NCBI RefSeq assembly: GCF_000192575.1
Contig: NZ_GL876926.1
Coordinates: forward strand, 585,929 to 649,928
Direction of reading: 5' to 3'
Length of the DNA stretch: 64,000 bases
Source of the DNA: Novosphingobium nitrogenifigens DSM 19370
GTDB taxonomy: Bacteria > Pseudomonadota > Alphaproteobacteria > Sphingomonadales > Sphingomonadaceae
This document shows positions 27,315 to 35,386 of this stretch, piece by piece (position 1 is the first letter of the stretch; each line of letters starts with the position of its first letter). A program made the position numbers and the translations under genes. The notes below the pieces were generated by a model. It had not been told where the DNA came from. It did no database searches and saw only the letters and a list, made by a program, of their open reading frames with translations.

Positions 27315-28922
27315 ATGCTTGATTTTCCGCGCTGGAAAGTTCTCCTGCTCTGGGCGGTGACATTGGTCATCGCGGCAGCCGCGCTGCCGTCGATTGTCGA
27401 TATGGCCGGTTATCGCTGGCCCGCTGCCCTGCCCGAGCCCAAGGTCAATCTGGGCCTCGATCTTGCCGGGGGCAGCCATCTCATGCTCGAAGCCGATCCG
27501 ACCCAGGTCCGCACCCAGCGGATCGAGGGGATGGAGGAATCGGTTCGCAACAAGCTGCACGCCATGGCCCAGCCGGTGCGTATCAGCGACATTTCGAACA
27601 ACAACGGCTCGCTCAGCTTCCTGATCGACGACGCGACCAAGGTTGACGCGGTGCGCGAGGCGCTTTTGCCGCTGACCAACGGCGCGGGACTGACCGGAAA
27701 GCGTGATTGGACGATCAACGTCGTCGACGGCAACCGCTTCGTCCTGTCCCCGACGCCGGAAGGCATCGACCAGGCCGTTTCGCAGGCGATGGACACCGCT
27801 GTCGAAGTCGTGCGCAAGCGTATCGACGCCCTCGGTACCAAGGAGCCGACGATCATCCGTTCGGGTGCCACCCGCATTGTCGTGCAGGTTCCCGGCCTGC
27901 AGGATCCGCAGGGGCTGAAGAACCTGCTGGGTCAGACGGCAAAGCTTGAATTCAAGCTGGTCGATCAGACTGCCGATGCGGCGCAGGTGTACCAGGGTAT
28001 CGCGCCTCCGGGCGACGAAATCGTGCCTTATGCCGAGACCAAGGCCGGGCAGCCCGCAGCCAAGATCGCGGTCAAGCGTCTTGGTGGCATTCGCGGTGAC
28101 CAGCTTACCAATGCGCAGCTTTCGTCCAACCAGCAGACCAACCAGCCGACGGTCACGATCACGTTCAACACCGATGGCGGCGAGCGTTTCGCCAAGCTGA
28201 CTTCAGCCAATGTCGGGAAGCCCTTCGCCATCATTCTGGACGGCAAGGTGCTGTCGGCGCCGGTGATCAATGAACCGATCCTGGGCGGCAGCGCGGTCAT
28301 TTCGGGCAATTTCACGTCCGACAGCGCCGGGCAGCTTGCCATCGCGCTGCGTTCGGGGGCTTTGCCCGTCGATCTCAAGGTGGTTGAGGAACGCACGGTC
28401 GGCCCCGACCTCGGCGCGGATTCGATCCACAAGGGCATGATCGCGATGGGCATCGGCACGCTTGCGCTCGCCGTGTTCATCCTCGCGACTTATGGCCGCT
28501 TCGGCGTCTATGCCTGCGTCGCGCTTGTCTTCAACGTCTTCATGATCCTTGGCGTCATGGGTATCATCGGCACCACGCTGACGCTGCCCGGCATTGCTGG
28601 CTTCGTGCTCACGATCGGTGCGGCGGTTGACGCCAACGTGCTGATCAACGAGCGCATTCGCGAAGAGCGCCATCGCGGGCGGCGTGTCGTCCAGGCAGTG
28701 GAGCTCGGCTACAAGGAAGCTGGTCGCGCGATTTTCGATGCGAACATCACCAACGTGATCGCGGCCATGCTGATGCTCGCGTTCGGCTCGGGTCCGATCA
28801 AGGGCTTTGCCGTCGTGCTGATCATCGGCATCGCGACGTCGGTGTTTACCGCGATCATGCTGACGCGGATGTGGGTGGCGCAGTGGCTGCGCCGTGCACG
28901 TCCCACGGAACTGAGCCTGTAA
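27315..28922 (+). CDS. secD: Protein translocase subunit SecD
   Basis: A 535-residue membrane protein that, with SecF, uses the proton gradient to help pull proteins out of the Sec channel. It has an N-terminal helix, the first conserved motif LGLDLAGGSHLMLEAD, a large periplasmic part, and five C-terminal helices with GADSIHKGMIAMGIG and ERIREE, as in the family. The ATG at 27315 gives MLDFPRWKVLLL. It is 16 bases upstream of secF. The length is normal for alphaproteobacteria. Confidence 0.96.
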   Translation: MLDFPRWKVLLLWAVTLVIAAAALPSIVDMAGYRWPAALPEPKVNLGLDLAGGSHLMLEADPTQVRTQRIEGMEESVRNKLHAMAQPVRISDISNNNGSLSFLIDDATKVDAVREALLPLTNGAGLTGKRDWTINVVDGNRFVLSPTPEGIDQAVSQAMDTAVEVVRKRIDALGTKEPTIIRSGATRIVVQVPGLQDPQGLKNLLGQTAKLEFKLVDQTADAAQVYQGIAPPGDEIVPYAETKAGQPAAKIAVKRLGGIRGDQLTNAQLSSNQQTNQPTVTITFNTDGGERFAKLTSANVGKPFAIILDGKVLSAPVINEPILGGSAVISGNFTSDSAGQLAIALRSGALPVDLKVVEERTVGPDLGADSIHKGMIAMGIGTLALAVFILATYGRFGVYACVALVFNVFMILGVMGIIGTTLTLPGIAGFVLTIGAAVDANVLINERIREERHRGRRVVQAVELGYKEAGRAIFDANITNVIAAMLMLAFGSGPIKGFAVVLIIGIATSVFTAIMLTRMWVAQWLRRARPTELSL

Positions 28923-28938
28923 GAGGAGCACGGACAAC

Positions 28939-29907
28939 ATGAAACTCCTCAAGCTTGTTCCCGATCACACCAACATCCACTTCCTCAAGTGGCGGGTGCC
29001 TTTCTATCTCGTCAGCATGGTGCTGGTCGCGGCCTCCTGGGGTCTCGTCCTGACCAAGGGGCTCAATCTGGGCGTCGATTTCATCGGCGGGCAGATGATC
29101 CGGGTGACGTTCGAACGCAGCGCAGAGGCCCCGGTCGGTCCCTTGCGCGACGAAGTTACCAAGCTCGGCTATGGCGAGCCGATCCTTCAGCGTTTCGGCA
29201 AGCCGAATGAAGTGTCGATCCGCATGAAACTGCCCGAAGGGGCCGAGCACGATCCGGCTCTGGCCGATCGCATGGCGCGCACGATCACCGCTGACATTCG
29301 CAAGAACCATGCCGACGCACGGGTCGACGGTGTCGACTCGGTGTCGGGCAAGGTGTCGAAGGAATTGGGATGGGACGCCTTTCGCGCGCTGGGCTTTGCC
29401 GCGCTTGCGGTCGCAGCCTATATCTGGGTGCGTTTCGAATGGCAGTTCGGTATCGGCGCACTGCTGAGCCTTGTCCATGACGTCTCGCTGACGCTGGGCA
29501 TGTTTGCAGTCACGCAGTTGGAATTCGACCTCAATATCGTCGCGGCCTTGCTGACCCTGATCGGCTATTCCTTGAACGATACGATCGTCGTCTATGACCG
29601 TATCCGCGAGAATCTGAAGAAGTACCGGCGCATGCCGTTGCCCGAACTGCTCGATCTTTCGGTCAACGAGACGCTGGCTCGTACCATCGTGACTTCGCTG
29701 TCGATGCTGATCACGCTGGTTTCGTTGCTGGTGTTCGGGCCTCAGGTGATTTTCGGCTTCACCGCTGCGATCACGCTGGGCATTTTCATCGGGACCTACA
29801 GTTCGATCTATATGGCGGCGCCGATTCTGATCTGGCTCAAGGTTTCGCCCAAGAGCTTCGTCCCCGGCGAAAAGCCGTCGGACGGCCCGGCCGGCGCAAA
29901 GGCCTGA
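28939..29907 (+). CDS. secF: Protein translocase subunit SecF
   Basis: A 322-residue partner of SecD. The N-terminal helix, the motif GLNLGVDFIGGQMIRV, and the C-terminal set of helices with YSLNDTIVVYDRIRENL and LARTIVTS are all in place. It ends the yajC-secD-secF operon; its TGA is directly followed, with no spacer, by the stop codon of the convergent glycosyltransferase gene. Confidence 0.96.
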   Translation: MKLLKLVPDHTNIHFLKWRVPFYLVSMVLVAASWGLVLTKGLNLGVDFIGGQMIRVTFERSAEAPVGPLRDEVTKLGYGEPILQRFGKPNEVSIRMKLPEGAEHDPALADRMARTITADIRKNHADARVDGVDSVSGKVSKELGWDAFRALGFAALAVAAYIWVRFEWQFGIGALLSLVHDVSLTLGMFAVTQLEFDLNIVAALLTLIGYSLNDTIVVYDRIRENLKKYRRMPLPELLDLSVNETLARTIVTSLSMLITLVSLLVFGPQVIFGFTAAITLGIFIGTYSSIYMAAPILIWLKVSPKSFVPGEKPSDGPAGAKA

Positions 29908-31107
29908 TTATCGCGACGCGGCGGCGGAGTAGATTTCTGCCAATGCCGCCGCGTTCGCTTCCCAACTGAAACGCGCTGCCGCTGCCGCGACGGCAGTTTG
30001 CGGAGCTTGGGCGGCCAGTACTTCGCTCAGACCCTTGGCTACTGCCGACGGGGTTCGTTCGGCCAGCCTTCCGGCCTCGCGACGATTGAGCAGTTCGCGC
30101 GCGCCGCCGATGTCGGGAATGACGATCGGTGTTCCGCAGGCGAGCGCCTCGACCCAGGCATTGGCAAGACCTTCGCTCGCCGAAGGCAATACCATAGCTT
30201 CTGCTGCATTCAGAAGCAGCGGCAATTCGTCATGGCCGAGCGCGCCTGCGAAAACGACGCGGCCCTCAAGTCCTGCCTTCCGCGCCAACTGGCGCAAGGC
30301 CGCTTCGTCCGGCCCGGCTCCGACCAGAACCAGCACCACGTCCTGATCCAAGTCCCGCAGGGCTTCGATCGCGATCGCCTGTCCTTTACGCGGGATGAGC
30401 GCGCCGACGCAGGCGACGATCCGAACGGCTGCGGGAAAGGCGAGCGCAGGCACGCGCTCTGCCAGCAAAGCGCGTGCCTGCGCTCGCGGACGTGGATGAA
30501 AGCGGGCGTGATCGAGGCCGGTATAGTGGACGTGAATCCGTGAAGCGGGCAGGCCGAGTGCAATCATGTCCTCGGCAAGCGCGGACGATACCGAGAGGAG
30601 TACTTTGGCCTGTCTCGCTGCGACCCGGATCTGGGCAAGGGACGCGGGGCGGGATCCCCAATAGTGAATGTCGGCGCCGCGCGCCTTGATCGCGAGCGGC
30701 AGGCCCAGCGCGCGGGCGATCCGTGCGGCGGCAGGGCCGTCGGGATAGAAGAACTGCGCATCGACAAGGTCGAACGGACGCTCGGCGTGAAGGCGCTGTG
30801 CGAGCGGCAGCACCGCCCGCGCGATGAGTGCAGGGTTGAAGCGGCCGGACAGGCCCGGGATCAGGGGGAAGCGCGGATGATGCACGGTGACCGGGTGGTC
30901 GGGGGTGCCGCCTGTTTCGACGGCAGGAATGGCGCGCAAAGGGGCGTAGCGGCGAAGGGGCAGCAGCGGCGGCACCCCGATCGGATTGATGACAGTGACG
31001 TCCCAGTCGTCGCGCGCGGCGAGAGCTTCGAGTTGTGCGCGCACGAAACGCCCGAAACCGGGGCGCGGTGCCGCCGGGTAGAGTGTGGCAATCGAAAGCA
31101 GTCGCAC
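29908..31107 (-). CDS. Glycosyltransferase family 4 protein
   Basis: A 399-residue GT-B glycosyltransferase. The N-terminal half starts RLLSIATLYPAAPRPGFGRFV as in the family 4 acceptor domain; the donor half has RIVACVGALIPRKGQ and the E-x7-E signature EGLANAWVEALACGTPIV, with the nucleotide-sugar glutamates. It probably adds a hexose to a lipid or polysaccharide. It is not in a visible polysaccharide cluster; the gene upstream on the same strand is an XRE regulator 11 bp away, so they may be cotranscribed. Its stop abuts that of secF. Confidence 0.86.
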   Translation of the reverse strand: MRLLSIATLYPAAPRPGFGRFVRAQLEALAARDDWDVTVINPIGVPPLLPLRRYAPLRAIPAVETGGTPDHPVTVHHPRFPLIPGLSGRFNPALIARAVLPLAQRLHAERPFDLVDAQFFYPDGPAAARIARALGLPLAIKARGADIHYWGSRPASLAQIRVAARQAKVLLSVSSALAEDMIALGLPASRIHVHYTGLDHARFHPRPRAQARALLAERVPALAFPAAVRIVACVGALIPRKGQAIAIEALRDLDQDVVLVLVGAGPDEAALRQLARKAGLEGRVVFAGALGHDELPLLLNAAEAMVLPSASEGLANAWVEALACGTPIVIPDIGGARELLNRREAGRLAERTPSAVAKGLSEVLAAQAPQTAVAAAAARFSWEANAAALAEIYSAAASR

Positions 31108-31118
31108 CAGACCTCGAC

Positions 31119-31691
31119 CTATAGCTTGCGCACCAGCATTTCCGCGACGCCGAGCCAGCCGGGGCGATCGATCACCACTTGCCGCTGGCCGATGCCGGGC
31201 GGAAGGATGGCAATCCGTTCGCCGTCGCGGTCGATCATTCGCCCGAACGCGAAGCGGCCGCCCGGTCGTGGTGCCAGAACGTCACGATTGAGAGCACGCG
31301 GAAAATCGTCGTGACCGATCTGTCGTAACCAGATCTGATCGCCAGTGCGATACTCTCCTGCGCAGGCTTCCACCATCATGACGACGACATGCGAATCGCC
31401 GTTGGGGACAATGGGAAAAATGGCCTCGACCGGGCGAGCTACCGCTTCGGCACCGTTGATACCCAGTTTGGCGATGAGAGCGGGGGCCTGATCGCTGTCA
31501 GCTTTCACCAGCATCTGGGGATCGACTTCGAGCGCGACGGCGATCCGGTTCATCCATGCCAGCGACAGCGAGCGCATTCCGGTTTCGAGACGGCCGATGG
31601 TCTGTGCTGTCGTCGGTGGCTGGCAGCGAGCCGCCACTTCGGCAAGTGTCAGTCCTTTTTGGCGGCGAATATCGCGGATACGGTTGATCAT
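31119..31691 (-). CDS. XRE-family transcriptional regulator
   Basis: A 190-residue protein with an N-terminal helix-turn-helix of the Cro/C1 type (about residues 2-55: RIRDIRRQKGLTLAEVAARC and IGRLETGMRSLS). The C-terminal 110 residues form a beta-rich part with EYRTGDQIWLRQ, similar in style to the S24/LexA fold, but no Ser/Lys protease pair could be identified, so it is probably a ligand or dimer domain. The start at 31691 is the first that begins the helix-turn-helix. It lies directly upstream of the glycosyltransferase gene. Its target is unknown; self-control is likely. Confidence 0.8.
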   Translation of the reverse strand: MINRIRDIRRQKGLTLAEVAARCQPPTTAQTIGRLETGMRSLSLAWMNRIAVALEVDPQMLVKADSDQAPALIAKLGINGAEAVARPVEAIFPIVPNGDSHVVVMMVEACAGEYRTGDQIWLRQIGHDDFPRALNRDVLAPRPGGRFAFGRMIDRDGERIAILPPGIGQRQVVIDRPGWLGVAEMLVRKL

Positions 31692-31712
31692 GAGGGATTC
31701 TCGGTTCGCGGG

Positions 31713-31726
31713 GGCGGACAAGTTCC
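31713..31726 (-). promoter_or_regulatory. Possible operator upstream of the XRE gene
   Basis: The minus strand carries a near direct repeat GGAACATTGGGAAC about 25 bases upstream of the XRE start. The spacing (five bases) differs from the LexA-type N7 boxes elsewhere in the window. It lies where an autoregulatory operator would be expected, but there is no direct evidence. Confidence 0.25.
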
Positions 31727-31834
31727 CAATGTTCCTACAATATCGGCCTTGGGGCAAGTACTATGTATGCGGCAATAATGATGGATAATATTGGGTTACA
31801 CAAAGACGGCGTTGTCCAGTTGGTCGGGTGTTTC

Positions 31835-31859
31835 AAAAAGGCAGAACTTATGCCTTTTT
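31835..31859. terminator. Bidirectional terminator hairpin
   Basis: AAAAAGGCA (31835-31843) and TGCCTTTTT (31851-31859) pair over nine bases with a seven-base loop and flanking A and T runs, so it can end transcripts in both directions. On the minus strand it closes the decayed reading frame at 31848-32285. Confidence 0.75.
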
Positions 31860-32285
31860 TGTGATCTCTCCGGAAATTTGGAGGGGCCACGTCGATCTTG
31901 CTCTTTTGAACAAGATCGATGATCTGCGATCGAGCCGATTTTTAACGAAGGCGACGCGTCGTGCTTGCGGGAATGGGCCCGGAAGCAGCCTGAGGTTCGG
32001 TTGTTCCCTGACCCGCTTGCATGACAGCATCTGGTTAATCACCAGGCTGGATTTGGATGATCCGCTGCTGCTGGAAGACGTGCCGAGCGAATAGGTTCCG
32101 CTCGCGTCAACATTTTGTTGCTGCAGGTTGGCGAGAAAGGCCTTGAGAGCCTCGATACAGGTACCAGAGGTCGAGTATGCCGTGGTCGCCGATGCGCTTC
32201 CGTCCGATGTGGTTCCCGCAGATGACGCCTTCGAAGCGTTGCCGCCGCTGGCGGTCTCAGCGAAATGACCTGCAACGAGATGAAC
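31848..32285 (-). pseudogene. Decayed Ser/Thr-rich reading frame (remnant)
   Basis: A minus-strand frame is open from just inside the 29-nt palindrome (a TGA lies at 32286-32288) to a TAA at 31848, but it has no start codon before GTG at 32042. The first 75 codons look protein-like: ASGGNASKASSAGTTSD, IEALKAFLANLQQQN and GTSSSSSGSSKSSL, a Ser/Gly/Thr-rich composition with an amphipathic helix. After about 32040 the frame reads like non-coding sequence. I take it as the remains of a gene whose 5' part was lost, possibly with the palindrome at the break. It is the only gene-like content of the 650-bp stretch 31692-32343. Confidence 0.35.
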
Positions 32286-32296
32286 TCATTGCAGGT
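32268..32296. repeat. 29-nt palindromic repeat, copy 2
   Basis: ACCTGCAACGAG and CTCATTGCAGGT around ATGAA, the second copy of the element at 20325-20353, in the same orientation and with 27 of 29 bases identical. The two differences lie in the arms and each leaves a wobble pair. It is 48 bases behind the stop of the ABC-F gene on the minus strand. Confidence 0.8.
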
Positions 32297-32343
32297 CCGT
32301 ATGAGGGTTCCGCCCGATACCTGCTGTAAAATGAGGCCGTCGA

Positions 32344-34140
32344 TCAGCCCTCGATCATTTCCGCCAGTTCGAGCCAGCGCATTTCGGCCGCTTCCTTGTC
32401 GCCGCGCAGCTTGTCGAGCGCGGCCGTCAACTGGGCAAAGCGGGCAGGATTGCGGGTGTAGAGCGCGGGATCGGCCAACTCGGTTTCGCCTTTGGCGATG
32501 GCTGCGTCGATTTCCTCGATCTTGCCGGGAAGCAGGTCGTAATCGCGCTGGTCCTTGTAGGACAGCTTGGTCTTGCGCGGGGGCGGGGGTGCCGCCGGCG
32601 CCGAGGGCGTCGTCGAAGAAGAGGCGCGCGGCGCAGCCTTGACCGGCGCCCGGCGCGACTGGCGCAGGCGTTCCCAGTCGGCGTAGCCGCCCGCAACGAC
32701 ATCGATGCGCCCCGATCCGTCGAGGCCCAGAGTGATCGTCACCGTGCGGTCGAGAAAGTCGCGGTCGTGACTGACGATGAGGACCGTGCCGTCATAGTCG
32801 GCGATCACTTCCTGCAAGAGGTCGAGCGTTTCGAGGTCGAGATCGTTGGTCGGTTCGTCGAGTACGAGCAGGTTCGAGCGTCGTGCGAATTCGCGCGCGA
32901 GCAGCAGGCGCGAGCGTTCGCCCCCGGACAGCGTGCCGACACGGGCCTCGACAAGGCCGGGATCGAACAGGAAGTCCTTGAGATAACCCTGGATGTGCTT
33001 GCGCGTGCCGCGCACGTCGATCCAGTCGCCCCCTTCGGCAAGGACGTCGCGGATGCGCTTGTCCGGAGACATCAGACTGCGTTGCTGGTCGATCATCACG
33101 CCTTCCAGCGTCTTGGCGAGCGTGATCGTGCCGCTGTCGGGGGCCAGTTCGCCGGTCAGCAGCTTGAGCAACGTGGTTTTGCCCGCGCCGTTGCCGCCGA
33201 CGATGCCGATGCGATCGCCGCGCGTGATGCGCAGGGAGAAATCCTTGACGATGGCACGGTCGCCGAACGTCTTGCAGACCTTGTCGGCGACGATCACGGC
33301 CTTGCTCTTGGCATCGTCGGTGGCGATGGCGAGCTTGGCGGTGCCTTGGGGCGACATCATCGCGGCGCGCTGGGCCCGCATTTCGACCAGCTTGGCAAGG
33401 CGGCCCTGGTTGCGCTTGCGCCGCGCGGTTACCCCGCGCTGAAGCCAGTGGGCCTCGATCTTGAGCTTGGCGTCGAGCTTGTCGGCGGCGCGGGCTTCCT
33501 CGGCATAGACCTGTTCCATCCAGGCTTCGTAGCCGCCAAAGCCGATGTCCTTGCGTCGCAGGCTGCCGCGGTCGAGCCAGAGCGTGGCGCGGGTCAGGCG
33601 TTCCAGGAACGTGCGGTCGTGGCTGATGACAACGAACGCACCGTTATAGCGTTGCAGCCATCCTTCGAGCCATTCGATCGCGGCAAGATCGAGATGGTTG
33701 GTCGGTTCGTCGAGCAACAGCAGGTCGGGCTCGCTCGCGAGTGCACGGGCGAGTGCGGCGCGGCGGCGCTCTCCGCCCGAGGCACTGTCGGCCGCACGGG
33801 AAAGGTCGATGCCCAGCTGATCGGCGATGGCTTCGACTTCGTGACGGGCCGGGGCGTCGGGCCCATGGAGCGTAAAGTCGAGAAGAGTCGCGTGGCCGGT
33901 GAAGAACGGATCCTGTTCGAGGGTGACGACACGGGTTCCGGGCTGGATCGAGCGTTTGCCGCGATCGGCCTCGATCTCTCCGCCGATCAGCTTGAGCAGC
34001 GTCGTCTTGCCCGCACCGTTGCGCCCGATCAGCGCAAGCCGGTCGCGTGGCGCCACGGAAAGGTCGATGTCCTGGAACAGCCAGCCATTGCCCTGAAGAA
34101 GGCCGAGGCCTTCCCAGCTGAGGATCGGTGCGATTGCCAT
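32344..34140 (-). CDS. uup: ABC-F family ATPase, Uup-like
   Basis: A 598-residue soluble protein with two ABC ATPase domains and no membrane segment. Walker A occurs twice (GRNGAGKTT, GGNGAGKTT), the signature motifs are SGGERRRAALA and LSGGERSRLLLA, and Walker B twice (LLLLDEPTNHLD, LLVLDEPTNDLD). A Pro/Ala/Ser linker leads to a C-terminal coiled-coil (LSYKDQRDYDLLPGKIEEID), the DNA-binding tail that separates Uup from other ABC-F members. Uup limits precise excision of transposons and may act on ribosomes or branched DNA. It is transcribed alone. Confidence 0.9.
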   Translation of the reverse strand: MAIAPILSWEGLGLLQGNGWLFQDIDLSVAPRDRLALIGRNGAGKTTLLKLIGGEIEADRGKRSIQPGTRVVTLEQDPFFTGHATLLDFTLHGPDAPARHEVEAIADQLGIDLSRAADSASGGERRRAALARALASEPDLLLLDEPTNHLDLAAIEWLEGWLQRYNGAFVVISHDRTFLERLTRATLWLDRGSLRRKDIGFGGYEAWMEQVYAEEARAADKLDAKLKIEAHWLQRGVTARRKRNQGRLAKLVEMRAQRAAMMSPQGTAKLAIATDDAKSKAVIVADKVCKTFGDRAIVKDFSLRITRGDRIGIVGGNGAGKTTLLKLLTGELAPDSGTITLAKTLEGVMIDQQRSLMSPDKRIRDVLAEGGDWIDVRGTRKHIQGYLKDFLFDPGLVEARVGTLSGGERSRLLLAREFARRSNLLVLDEPTNDLDLETLDLLQEVIADYDGTVLIVSHDRDFLDRTVTITLGLDGSGRIDVVAGGYADWERLRQSRRAPVKAAPRASSSTTPSAPAAPPPPRKTKLSYKDQRDYDLLPGKIEEIDAAIAKGETELADPALYTRNPARFAQLTAALDKLRGDKEAAEMRWLELAEMIEG

Positions 34141-34275
34141 GGCGCGCGCATAGAGCATCGCATGAACAAGAGGGAACCGGTTTTTTGAGAAGGTTGCGCC
34201 CAGCAGGACCTGCATGGAGCCTTGCGCGCCTATTCACCATGTGTTCAATGCCCGCATGTTAGACGCTGCGGCATC

Positions 34276-34590
34276 ATGAAGCGGACCATTTCAGCCTCTG
34301 TTCGCGGGATTGCCGCCATCAGCCTTGTGCTGGGATCGGTGATGCCCGCCTATGCGCAGCATCGCCCCGACGAGCAGAACGAGGCGCGGCGCGACCTGCG
34401 TGCGGGCAACGTCAGATCCCTGCGCGAGATCGAGCGGCAGGTCCTGCCCACGATGAAGGGGATGCAGTATCTCGGCCCCGAATACGATCCCGATGCGATG
34501 GCCTATCGCCTGAAATTCATTCGCGACGGCCGCGTGGTCTTCGTCGACGTGAACGCCCGCACCGGACAGGTTCTGGGGCGTACCCGCTGA
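34276..34590 (+). CDS. PepSY-like exported protein
   Basis: A 104-residue protein with a signal peptide (cleavage likely after AYA at 25-27). The mature part resembles a single PepSY unit: NVRSLREIERQVLPTMKG, YDPDAMAYRLKFIRDGRVVFVDVNARTGQVLG. PepSY domains bind or inhibit proteases or sense the periplasm. It lies 114 bp upstream of an OmpR-type regulator and PhoQ-like kinase on the same strand, and may be part of that signalling unit. Confidence 0.7.
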   Translation: MKRTISASVRGIAAISLVLGSVMPAYAQHRPDEQNEARRDLRAGNVRSLREIERQVLPTMKGMQYLGPEYDPDAMAYRLKFIRDGRVVFVDVNARTGQVLGRTR

Positions 34591-34704
34591 ACGCTTTCCG
34601 ACTGCGGCATTCCTTGACCGTTCAGGTTCAAGGGGGCAGATGACGACAACGAAGGCAAACAGGCGCGTCGGGCAACGGCGCGCGGGGCAAAGGCACCAGA
34701 TTCC

Positions 34705-35382
34705 ATGCGCATCCTGATCGTCGAGGACGAACCCACCCTTGGGCGGCAGCTCAAGTCCACGCTCGAACAGAACGGTTATGCCGTCGATCTTTCGACCGAT
34801 GGCGAGGACGGGCATTTCATGGGCTCGACCGAGGAATACGACGCAGTCGTGCTCGACCTCGGCCTGCCGGAAATCGACGGTCTCACGGTTCTTGGCATGT
34901 GGCGCAAGGAAGGGCGGCGTTTCCCCGTACTCGTGCTGACTGCGCGCGACAGCTGGTCGGACAAGGTTGCCGGGCTCGACGCGGGCGCCGATGACTATCT
35001 GGCCAAGCCCTTTCAGACCGAGGAACTCATCGCTCGCCTGCGCGCGCTGATCCGTCGTTCGACCGGCAATTCGAGTGCCGAACTGATCGCGGGCGACGTG
35101 CGCCTCGACACGCGTTCGGGACGGGTCACGCTGGCGGGCGAGCCGGTTAAGCTGACGGCGCAGGAATACAAGCTCTTGTCCTATCTCCTGCATCACAAGG
35201 GCAAGGTGGTCAGCCGGACCGAATTGATCGAGCACATCTACGATCAGGATTTCGATCGCGATTCCAACACGATCGAGGTTTTCGTGACCCGCATCCGCAA
35301 GAAGCTGGGGCCCGATGTGATCACCACCATCCGGGGGCTGGGCTATAGCCTGAACGACCCGGCCCAGGTCGCGCGCGGCTAA
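34705..35382 (+). CDS. OmpR-family response regulator (PhoP-like)
   Basis: A 225-residue response regulator. The receiver domain has the acidic pocket EDE at 7-9, the phosphorylated aspartate D51, a Thr in LTARD and a Lys in AKPF; the C-terminal winged helix (about 130-220) carries NTIEVFVTRIRKKLG and TIRGLGYSL, the OmpR/PhoB signature. It precedes its kinase by four bases. PhoP is the closest style, but the signal and regulon are unknown. Confidence 0.92.
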   Translation: MRILIVEDEPTLGRQLKSTLEQNGYAVDLSTDGEDGHFMGSTEEYDAVVLDLGLPEIDGLTVLGMWRKEGRRFPVLVLTARDSWSDKVAGLDAGADDYLAKPFQTEELIARLRALIRRSTGNSSAELIAGDVRLDTRSGRVTLAGEPVKLTAQEYKLLSYLLHHKGKVVSRTELIEHIYDQDFDRDSNTIEVFVTRIRKKLGPDVITTIRGLGYSLNDPAQVARG

Positions 35383-35386
35383 GGTC

